A DNA stretch of 16,276 bases. Origin: Dimargaris cristalligena (taxonomy: Eukaryota; Kickxellomycota; Dimargaritomycetes; Dimargaritales; Dimargaritaceae). Location of the stretch: contig JANBQC010000618.1 in NCBI GenBank assembly GCA_027576995.1, positions 1-16,276 on the forward strand, given 5' to 3'. The notes under the pieces are model-generated. The model was given only the letters and a program-made list of their open reading frames with translations, did no database searches and was not told the DNA's origin. This document shows positions 9,094 through 16,276 of this stretch, in pieces. The stretch's first letter is position 1; each line of letters begins with the position of its first letter. Position numbers and translations under genes: made by a program.

Positions 9094-10285
9094 ATGAACC
9101 TCAGACAAGCAACGGTAAGCATTTTGAATCCCCGGTCCGATTCGGATTCACCCCTAACCGCAGGGCTACCGGCTCCCTTGACCCGTGGGCGGCCCGGTGG
9201 AATCACCCGTAATATTATTCAACAACACTGACTGACCTAATCCGCATGTCCTCTACTCCAACCGTTAAACGGGTACACCGGCAATTATATACCCTGCCCA
9301 TTTCCGGGTTCTCCTCGTATAAAGGCCGACGACCTGCTGGGTATGCAGAACTGCAACCTACATAACCTGCCCGAAAACTACCAACTGAAATACTGTAAGT
9401 TATTTTACACTAGCCACTTTTATGGGCCGAAGATTCCCTCCCTTATTATACGGCCCATTGTTTGCTATAACCTGAGTATCGCCTCTTAATGTATCCCTCT
9501 TGTATCGGCCTCGACTAATACTCGCCTGCAACTCTCGACTTTCCGATTTTATCCTATCAAGATCTGTATCATATTGCCACTTGGCCCCAACTGTCTTTTG
9601 TTGCTGAAGACGATAATGGTCGGATCGTGGGTTATGTGCTCGCTAAAATGTACGTTTTTAATAGAATTTCCACCTGCCATATCGACGACTTTGGCTATCT
9701 ATTGGCATTCTTAAATCACACGTAGTTGCCAGCTTCCATAAATTCACACCGGAGGGCACTGTCATCTACATTACGCTATTTTGCAAAAAATCTCATCGCT
9801 ATTTTTTGGATTCCACTATCTGATTTTCTTTGACTTAGGGACGAGGAACCTGGCCAGGTGGCGCACGGGCATATCACATCGCTATCGGTTATGCGCAATT
9901 ACCGGCGACTTGGTCTGGCCGAGAAACTGATGAAGCTATCCCGTAAGTACACTTTATTTTCTAAATCGTGCCAATTGACTCATATCTAGATACGGCCATG
10001 TCCACCTAACTCCCTTTCTATATATATATTTTGCCATACCAATTCCCATTTGCTAACCCAATTGCTTTGCATATGCATGAATCAAATTTATCCCACCGAA
10101 TAATAGAGAGGGCGATGGTCGAAACATTCAACGCCGAATACGCTTCTCTACATGTTCGCAAGAACAACACCGCGGCCTTCAGTTTGTACAAAGATAACCT
10201 CAAGTTTTCTATCCATGAAGTGGAAAAAGGCTATTATGCCGACGGAGAAGATGCCTACGACATGCGCTTGACGTTTCGTAAATGA
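9094..10285 (+). CDS. NAA10: N-alpha-acetyltransferase 10 (NatA catalytic subunit, Ard1), 153 aa
   Basis: A GNAT-fold enzyme. With Naa15 it forms ribosome-bound NatA, which acetylates the N-termini of nascent proteins after Met removal. Exons are 9094-9114, 9325-9394, 9562-9649, 9839-9942 and 10107-10285; introns are 210, 167, 189 and 164 nt. The last acceptor is TAG at 10104-10106: using the AG four bases later would break the frame. The acetyl-CoA loop R-R-L-G-L-A is at 82-87, the same numbering as human NAA10. The catalytic region L-P-E-N-Y places Glu at 24. The motifs H-I-T-S-L near 71-75, H-V-R-K-x-N near 110-115 and Y-Y-A-D-G-E-D-A-Y at 137-145 are all present. The ATG has G at -3. The protein stops just after the GNAT domain, without the acidic/Ser-rich tail of human and yeast Naa10 (235-238 aa). 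The 21-nt first exon is easy to miss in automated annotation. Confidence 0.96.
10019..10030. repeat. Short (TA)n tract in NAA10 intron 4
   Basis: An A/T alternation of about 11 nt in the middle of the 164-nt fourth intron of NAA10. Confidence 0.6.
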
Positions 10286-10664
10286 TGAGCTACTTCGACT
10301 TCGTCATCAACTTGGTACTATACGACTAGCAGTGCAGCCTCCTTCTAATCCACCTCTTTCAGCCACCCGCATAACTGGATTTTCGTAATGGATAAGGCAT
10401 ATCCTAAGTAACCAAGCTTTAATAGATTGGCATTAAAAAAAGGACCATCCTGTGAGTCAATTGTATTATGTATTCACATGAACTGTCGTTACGTTATTTG
10501 GTAAAAATGCCAAAGTGCCCTCAAAAATAAAGGCACCGATACCAAAGCAGGGGCGTACATCACCCCTATACTAAAATGAATACTCGTTAATATAACTAAA
10601 ATATAATGGGTCTAATGGAATAGTAGGACGAGGCGCTAGCCAGGGAGTAGTCAACCAATACATG
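10286..10664. other. Convergent spacer between NAA10 and unknown gene A
   Basis: A 379-bp AT-rich spacer that receives two converging 3' ends. Candidate NAA10 poly(A) signals are ATTAAA at 10432-10437 and AATAAA at 10526-10531. I saw no canonical signal for the minus-strand gene and no coding segment. Confidence 0.55.
10432..10437 (+). terminator. Candidate poly(A) signal of NAA10
   Basis: ATTAAA followed by an A run, 146 nt after the NAA10 stop. A second signal, AATAAA, is at 10526-10531. Confidence 0.35.
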
Positions 10665-12365
10665 CTAAATGTAGTGCTTTCCATTTATATAGTACACCTT
10701 AGGCCTGGGGCGTTTGTCAGCAGTAAACTTGGTGACCACACTTAGGGGAATATCGGTGTTAGCAGGGTTAACTCCAGGAGCAGAAATGTGGGGCAGGTCA
10801 GCCACATTTTCCATTGGATCGGAGGCCTTATCAGCAGGCTTAACGGTAGGTTCCCAATCAACCGCCTCATTAACGGCGTGGCTCTCGCCCACCATGCGGG
10901 CCGACACAGGCAAGAACAAATGGCCATCTGGTGTATTTATAAACATGCGGGGGTTAAGCAACATTCTCTTGAAACACCGCTGCATCGATGCACCGTAATT
11001 GTAATTCTGCAATTGGTAAGGGTCATGAGTAAACGGTTCCCGGTTTACTTTCGCCAAAACGTCGCGCTTGAATTGGTCAGCCTCCAGGCTGCACTCAGCG
11101 ACCCATCCCCCCTGTCCCTCCGGCAATTCTAGAACCCACTTTTGGGTCAGCGTATCTACAATCGACTGGGTGTTCTTCGAGTTGAGGTCCATGCCGAACA
11201 CCAAACTACTTAAAAATACGGCCTGGCCCAGCACCGTAGAACGGAGGTTGCCCAACTGTGCTTCTTGTTTGGGGTCCGAGAGATGGGCCACAAAGGCTTC
11301 TAAACTGGCCAACTTGTTCAGATAGAGGTGGTAGACCATGATGGTAGGAATCACGTGACTAAACGTGAATGAGTCGCACACCATGGCCTGTTGCACTTCA
11401 TTGAGATCTTGAACTGCCGTGGTGCCATCAGCAGCGGTGGTTGGGCCGTGGAAAAAGTACTCGGGAATTTCCCGACGAGCGACTTCGGGAAGGGCATTCA
11501 CCATAGTCCAATATAAATTTCCCCGCACGGTCTCGTTGAGTAAATACTCCACTAACGTTTCCATCGCCATGGTATCATCCTCACGAACCAACGACATAAG
11601 GGGAAACAGCCGCTCACGATCCAGGGGAAAAAAAGTACCCAATTCAATATAGCCAATATCCAAGTCCGATTTTGTAGGGTCGTTGGGTTTCACCCGGTGG
11701 GTTGCATAGGATGAGCTACGCCAGAAGAGGTGATCATTGTACTCCGAAAATAAGTCGTCCTCGGTGACGACCAGACTCCCATGCACGTATATAGGAAAGT
11801 TCACCGATTGGCGATGCGCCTGGTTATCCTTGAGCAGTGCCAGATACGGCAGAAAAAGGCTTTCCAACCAGACAATGTGGGAGTTAGCGGAGTTGGCCGG
11901 ACCCACATCACCCGTCACTGTCAAAGCCGGACAGGAATTGGCGGTGGACGTCATCGGCGTGGTAGGGTTGGAGAGATTGGTTTCCACCAGGGTATTGAAC
12001 GAGCCGGCTAAATTGGTCCTAGACTGATAAATATCCAATTTTCCAGGCAAGCGAGAAACCCGTATATACAAAAACAATAACACATACGTACCGAAATTAG
12101 ATCCTATAAAAACATGGCGAAACGGCGTATACCAACATAACTATGCTGGCGACCACGAATCTACGAGTAAGCCTAAAAATTAACCACCTATGCCTTCACT
12201 TATCTCGATTAAATAAATATATATTGTAGGCCCTTTTAAATTTACCTGACCCAGTCGATTGTTTAATAGGCCTTTAATCTTGTCGAAAATCGGGCTACCT
12301 GAGGCCTGGGCGGCAAGCAAGCTGCTAATCAGGAGCACGCGACCCCAGTATTTGATTCCGGGCAT
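10665..12365 (-). CDS. Unknown putative secreted protein A, 492 aa (paralogue of gene B)
   Basis: I do not recognise the family. Proposed exons on the minus strand are 12365-12246 and 12023-10665; the 222-nt phase-0 intron has donor GTAAAT and acceptor ATCAG. Exon 1 (40 aa) is a classic signal peptide: basic start, hydrophobic core V-L-L-I-S-S-L-L-A-A, and likely cleavage near A-S-G. A short linker follows. Exon 2 encodes the rest as one open frame. There is no internal membrane segment and no enzyme motif that I know. Blocks shared with gene B: D-S-F-T-F-S-H-V-I-P-T at 257-267, G-Q-A-V-F-L-S-S-L-V-F-G at 306-317, R-C-F-K-R-M-L-L-N-P-R-M-F at 389-401 with D-G-H-L-F-L-P-V after it, and V-D-W-E near 429. 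A Pro-rich tail of about 60 residues is unique to A. The ATG has A at -3, and a TATA box lies 186 bp upstream. The intron also contains a second acceptor-donor pair that could define a 12-nt microexon. Confidence 0.75.
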
Positions 12366-12550
12366 ATTGTATGAATAATAGCGGGCCGTACGTAATATTT
12401 CGGTAATGGGGGTTTCAGCAACAAATGTTGGTCACCTGATAGACTAGAAAAGTAGAGAATGCCCTGTCGCGGGAGGCAAGGAAAAATCAGATACAGACAA
12501 AGGAACAGGATTGGGGTGGATTCATTTCCAAACATAGAAAATGGGCGCGG

Positions 12551-12557
12551 TTTTATA
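12551..12557 (-). promoter_or_regulatory. TATA box of unknown gene A
   Basis: TATAAAA on the minus strand, 186 bp before the gene A start codon, in a locally GC-rich context. This spacing allows a 5' UTR of about 150 nt. Sequence match and position only. Confidence 0.5.
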
Positions 12558-13298
12558 CCGGTGAAACGAGGAGGAAAACCCCGAATAAATGTGACAACTG
12601 TCAATTTTTTTAACCAACAAAAAAAAAGGGGGGGCTGTCCGCAAACACGAGAAAAATAATAAAAATATTGTAGGGATTTGTAATCAGATGTGGTAGTTAA
12701 AATCAATAAAAATATACTATAAACTACAGATACAGCGGGGTGGGCGTACGCCAAAACTAAGTGGAAAAGGATGGGATAGCGGAAGTCCTATATATATGTG
12801 TGCACTTAATGGTACGGCAGTGCTATAGGGGGGTTTGCGGACTAATGGCATCGAGAAAGGACTAACGAAAAACGCTATTCGCTGTTTTCAGCTCTACCTG
12901 TGCCACCATACCCCTACAAAAACGGTCCAATTATAAATAACTATATGCCTGGATTGGAGGATGCCAAAAAAGCGACCATGGTCTAGCCATCCATAAGAAC
13001 CCGCTCAACCGCGCCGAGGGGTACAAAAGACTGTGCACGGTTCATTGTAGAGCTGTTGTTCGACCATTTAGGCTTATCAATGACGAGTACGAAGGCACGC
13101 GTCCGGGTCATAGTATATGTATACAGCGGTTTAGGGGGAAATCATTACAGTTGTACAGCAGAAAAAATAATAATTAACGAGACCGGTTTTAAAGGTTGGC
13201 AAAAAATATTATAAACTATTCTCCCATAGGCATTTCACCCGAAATACCATACAAATGAGATGAATGTCACCCATTAACAGATGATAGGGGTGATGGGG

Positions 13299-13680
13299 TC
13301 AGAAAGCAAGTAAAACACATATGAAGTCGCCCATGCATGATAATAAGGGCGACTTAAATGTAATATTGGGCTCCTCAACTGACCAAATAAACTCCAGTCT
13401 GACATCGCCTACGGCCTTTAGCCGACTCCCACTCCAATACTCCTCAACCCATTTTTGATAATCCGAGTGTGCGCATTGCAAAACACGAAATAAGTAATAT
13501 AGACGGATCAGGCCCCCGGGTTTTAGCTACGCATACCCCAAAGTTCTACAATTGTCATTCGTAGCCATAGTAAATTGGGCCACTGGATTGCACCCAAATT
13601 TTTTGTGTGTCATTTAAATTTAACAACGGCTTAACTTTTGAAAAGGGTACATCTTGACGTTGCCTATCAAGCAAACAGGG
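13299..13680 (-). pseudogene. Possible relic of a third copy of the A/B family
   Basis: Two open stretches on the minus strand weakly resemble the A/B proteins. In 13299-13526 a Q-K-W-V-x-E...G pattern matches gene A, followed by E-F-x-x-S and then N-I-x-F-x-x-P-L-L-x-C, which lines up with the N-I-C-Y-x-A-P-I-L-x-C of gene B with small gaps. After the TGA at 13299-13301 the same frame continues with G-D-I-H-L, recalling the D-G-H-L of A. Upstream, at 13555-13680, an L-D-R-x-R and a P-I-Y-x-x-G resemble N-terminal parts of A. In-frame stops and frame changes would make it a dead copy. The matches are short and could be chance. Confidence 0.22.
13324..13355. repeat. Perfect 9-bp inverted repeat with 14-nt loop
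   Basis: AAGTCGCCC at 13324-13332 is mirrored by GGGCGACTT at 13347-13355. The stem is GC-rich within an AT-rich spacer and has no U-tract, so it is not a bacterial-type terminator. A weaker 6-bp stem (TCACCC/GGGTGA) lies just before it at 13267-13293. Confidence 0.7.
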
Positions 13681-13719
13681 TTATTAAGTAAAGACCCCGT
13701 TTCCGACGGGTGTTCTCGT

Positions 13720-13776
13720 TAAAAGTCTAAATATAGTTAAACATTCGCTGGGCCCCAAGTAAATATAAGACTTTTA
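13720..13776. repeat. Perfect 9-bp inverted repeat with 39-nt spacer
   Basis: TAAAAGTCT at 13720-13728 pairs with AGACTTTTA at 13768-13776, around a centre containing the palindrome GGGCCC. It lies in the 3' flank of gene B. Function unknown; AT-rich DNA can produce such arms by chance. Confidence 0.45.
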
Positions 13777-13897
13777 TTTGTAAGGCTTCTAACAATCACC
13801 CATTAGAGCTCCAACAGATTAATATAACCTGGGTTAGAATGTATGGACCAGGCAAGGTACTGCCAAAAAAAAAATACGGGCTATCCATGGAGCATGA

Positions 13898-13903
13898 TTT
13901 ATT
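13898..13903 (-). terminator. Candidate poly(A) signal of unknown gene B
   Basis: AATAAA on the minus strand about 120 nt after the gene B stop codon. A second AATAAA lies further on, near 13774-13779. Confidence 0.45.
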
Positions 13904-14022
13904 GAAGCAGGGCGATGAAGACTATACATCTAAACTTACATGGACAAACATCTCCACCAGATTTCGTAGGGAGAAACACGTGTCGGGCCATACGAATGTA
14001 ATGGCTTAAAATAAATAGTGCT

Positions 14023-15458
14023 TTAATAACGCTTCGAAGGAGTCACTATATCCCAGTTGATACCAACCGGGGTCAGTTGTACGTGTTCGAAATCACTATC
14101 CATGACGGGTATATACAGATTTCCGCCCGAGAAAGTTGCGAATACCTTGGGGTTAATTAGATTTTCGCGGAAGCACTTTAGAATAGGTGCCGTATAGCAG
14201 ATATTGAGCTGCGATAGGCTATTGGGAAGACTCTGCTGGAATTCGGTTGCTCTGTTGTAACATGCAAGGGCAATATGCTGTTGCCTACCAGCAGGTACTT
14301 CATCCCATAGCTGCTTAAAAGCGATCTCTCGTTCTGGGTAATAAATCTGTTCACTAGATCTACCGACTACTAGCCCTAGGAAAAAGAGGGCCTGGCTACG
14401 AATGGCCACATCCGCCAGATGGTTGAAATTGCCGGGATTCATCGATATCCCCGTTACAAATTTCATCAAACCGACGTAATCACGCCGTTGAATGATAAAA
14501 GCCAACAAAGTGGGCATGAGGTGTCCGAACAGGAAACCGTCAGTGACCGCCATTTTATTTTTCGATTGGCCTACCCAGGAATTTTTAACGAAGTAGTTAC
14601 GTAGTTCACCTTTACTTAAATCGGAAGGTAGCATCCGCTTTAATTGATTGTAAAACGAACTATCCCCGATACGATTGAAGATTTGGTGAATGCCGCGAAC
14701 CAGTTCGCCACCGGGGTCATTCCGGGCCATTTCCAATAGAGGAAACTGCTCCACGAGCGATTGATTTGACCAATCATCGATGCGAATGTAGGGTAGTGGA
14801 TTAGGGTTCTCCGTTTTAGATTCCGTGGTGGTGATTGTGTTGGCATAATCCGAGACAAAATTAGTCCCAATGGATGGCTTGCCCCCGATGCTGCGGTCGG
14901 TTTGGGAACCAGTAACTACAACTTGATTGTGCGGTCGTGCCGATGTGGCAGGTGGAGTCGTATTGAATAGAGAGGTAATACGCTCCTTGAATCTTTTACT
15001 GATTGATTGTTTTGAAGACTGGGTCCAATATATATTGCGAAAACCGAAGGAGTCCCCCACAAGCGGGTCATCAAAGTACTGCATGTGGTCTTCCAATAGG
15101 GCCAGAAACGAGGAGAAATGTTTATGGAGTAAGTACTTCTGTTCACTTATAGTACTTCCCTAGAACATGTAGATAGGGTTGATAAGGCGTGTAAAATAAC
15201 CAGAATACAGGCATGGGGTATATGCTATAGTGAATATCATTGGAAAGTTATGTGGCCCACATAAATGACCAGGCCCATGGCCAGCATGCCAGGTGTGTGT
15301 ATTCTTTGAGGAAGATATTAACATTTAACTGTGTCTTCAAGACTTACCTTGATAGAATTGATATTGTATATCTTGATTTTGCTCTCGAAAAGGGGGACGC
15401 CGGCTACCAAAATAGTGGTGCCGACCACTAAACAACCGATGATATTCCATAGCCGCAT
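14023..15458 (-). CDS. Unknown putative secreted protein B, about 415 aa (paralogue of gene A)
   Basis: Family not recognised. Proposed exons on the minus strand are 15458-15348 and 15159-14023; the 188-nt phase-0 intron has donor GTAAGT and acceptor TTCTAG. A second in-frame acceptor (AACAG, exon from 15138) would remove seven residues. Exon 1 (37 aa) is a signal peptide with a hydrophobic core up to V-A-G, then V-P-L-F, matching the S-P-I-F of gene A at the same place. Blocks shared with A: F-L-A-L-L-E-D near 53-60, F-P-L-L near 176, D-G-F-L-F-G-H-L-M-P-T at 244-254, S-Q-A-L-F-F-L-G-L-V-V-G at 292-303, K-C-F-R-E-N-L-I-N-P-K-V-F at 365-377, G-N-L-Y-I-P-V, and I-N-W-D near the end. A Ser/Thr-rich linker lies at about 100-155. 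An in-frame ATG at 15512 would add 18 residues, but its context is poor and it would bury the signal peptide. A TATA box lies 117 bp upstream. Confidence 0.75.
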
Positions 15459-16276
15459 TTGCGTCGAGTATGGGCACTTTAGGGGACAGTGGATGGGGTC
15501 ACGGTAATGCATAAAAAAACAATAAAGGGCAATACTGTAAGGTGGGTTATAGTGGGGTGCTGGCAAAATGCCCGTATTTATAAATTATACTTCATAGGAA
15601 GGGGAATCGAGCGAGAGGTGGCCATCGCCCCCCTATACAAAACTGTGAATGGTCAACCGATAATATCTAGTAATTATAGAATGTGCGTTAGGGATAATGT
15701 TGAGCAGTTGGGCTTACAGACTCGGCCCCCTCTAAAAAAACGAAAAATTTGAATTCAATTACATATAACGGGTTGATAGTGTAAAGGAAACAGGGGATGG
15801 TTAGTGTAAGGTAAGAGTCCTCTGTTTATCCAATTACATGAAGTCCGACGAGTATAAGAATTCGCATTGGGTCTCATCCCCACTAATAACAGTCAACCTA
15901 CGGGATGGAAGAGTCTTCTATTTCGATTTTTTTTTTCATTCACTTCTCTAGTCTCCCTATTGACAACATTTAGCCGAGACTGTTGGACAATTAAAGTAAT
16001 GTTGCCGCATGTGGTTAACCATGAAAGCCCCTTCGGAGCAAGGGCGACAGAGAAATCGGCGAATATCCTACCACCATTTAGAGAGCATAGATAGGAACAC
16101 TAAGCCTGGACCACAGTACCCATTTGAAGACCTTTTCAATTGCGCCCTAGTACTTTGCCGAAAAATTGCATATGGGAGAAGTTCATCTAAGCTGTATAAG
16201 GGTGAAATTCGGCCCAGCCATATAAAGGTTTACATTATACGTGTATGGGAAAATATGTGGGAAATGTATTTTTAAC
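15459..16276. other. Upstream flank of unknown gene B to window end
   Basis: This 818-bp stretch contains the gene B promoter. Two plus-strand open frames begin at ATG: 15507-15752, ending in a basic K-K-R-K, and 16009-16275, 88 aa ending at the window edge. Neither has a domain I recognise, and the first overlaps the gene B TATA box and leader on the opposite strand. I see no reliable gene. Confidence 0.45.
15575..15582 (-). promoter_or_regulatory. TATA box of unknown gene B
   Basis: TATAAATA on the minus strand, 117 bp before the proposed start codon of gene B. Gene A has a similar element. Confidence 0.5.

Larger units (their letters stand above)
12366..14022. other. Long AT-rich spacer between unknown genes A and B
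   Basis: This 1657-bp stretch has no intact gene that I can support. It holds the gene A promoter with a TATA box, an A9/G7 homopolymer junction at 12619-12634, a plus-strand open segment with a splice-acceptor-like end near 12860-12892, a possible decayed paralogue fragment on the minus strand at 13299-13680, two inverted repeats, and a candidate poly(A) signal for gene B. Confidence 0.5.

Noticed and set aside
10107..10114. Alternative NAA10 acceptor AG at 10109-10110
   Set aside because: It would shift the frame relative to the conserved A-M-V-E-x-F block. The TAG at 10104-10106 keeps phase and restores the family sequence.
12329..12754. 141-codon minus-strand frame upstream of gene A
   Set aside because: It covers the gene A TATA box and overlaps exon 1 in another frame. 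The hydrophobic content comes from T-rich DNA.
15507..15752. 81-codon plus-strand ATG frame ending in a basic, NLS-like K-K-R-K
   Set aside because: It overlaps the TATA box and leader of gene B on the other strand and has no recognisable domain or intron support.
1..16276. Transposon, CRISPR array or bacterial operon
   Set aside because: No transposase, reverse transcriptase, long terminal repeats or regularly spaced repeats were seen. The genes are split by spliceosomal introns and are eukaryotic.

Overview
The window looks like nuclear DNA of a fungus. Genes are split by short GT-AG introns (113 to 383 nt), donors are mostly GTAAG, the standard code fits every reading frame, and start codons mostly carry a purine at -3. 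The gene set (mitoribosomal proteins uL29m and mL49, a Sec1-type SM protein, NatA subunit Naa10) is eukaryotic. The intron density and the 150-250 nt introns argue against a budding yeast; an early-diverging fungus would fit, but this is inference and I cannot name the species.

Left third (1-3600): three genes for mitochondrial proteins lie together. They are a small LYR-type protein (minus strand, 242-529), uL29m (plus, 1134-2112, three exons) and mL49 (plus, 2868-3553, two exons). Middle (4500-10300): a six-exon SEC1 gene on the minus strand (8377 down to 4502) with a long Ser/Pro/Gly-rich C-terminal tail. It is transcribed divergently from a five-exon NAA10/ARD1 gene (9094-10285). These five genes are housekeeping genes: mitochondrial translation or assembly, exocytosis, and N-terminal acetylation.

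Right third (10600-16276): a different kind of region. Two minus-strand genes (12365 to 10665 and 15458 to 14023) encode proteins I cannot place in any known family. They are diverged paralogues with the same layout: a first exon holding only a signal peptide and a short linker, a phase-0 intron of about 200 nt, and one large exon for the rest. Both have a TATA-like box upstream. Between and beyond them lie AT-rich spacers with short coding-like fragments, one of which may be a decayed third copy. This putative secreted family is the best candidate here for something undescribed.

The exon structures were worked out by hand from splice signals, reading phase and remembered family consensus. 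Housekeeping gene structures are solid. The first introns and start codons of the two unknown genes are less certain.
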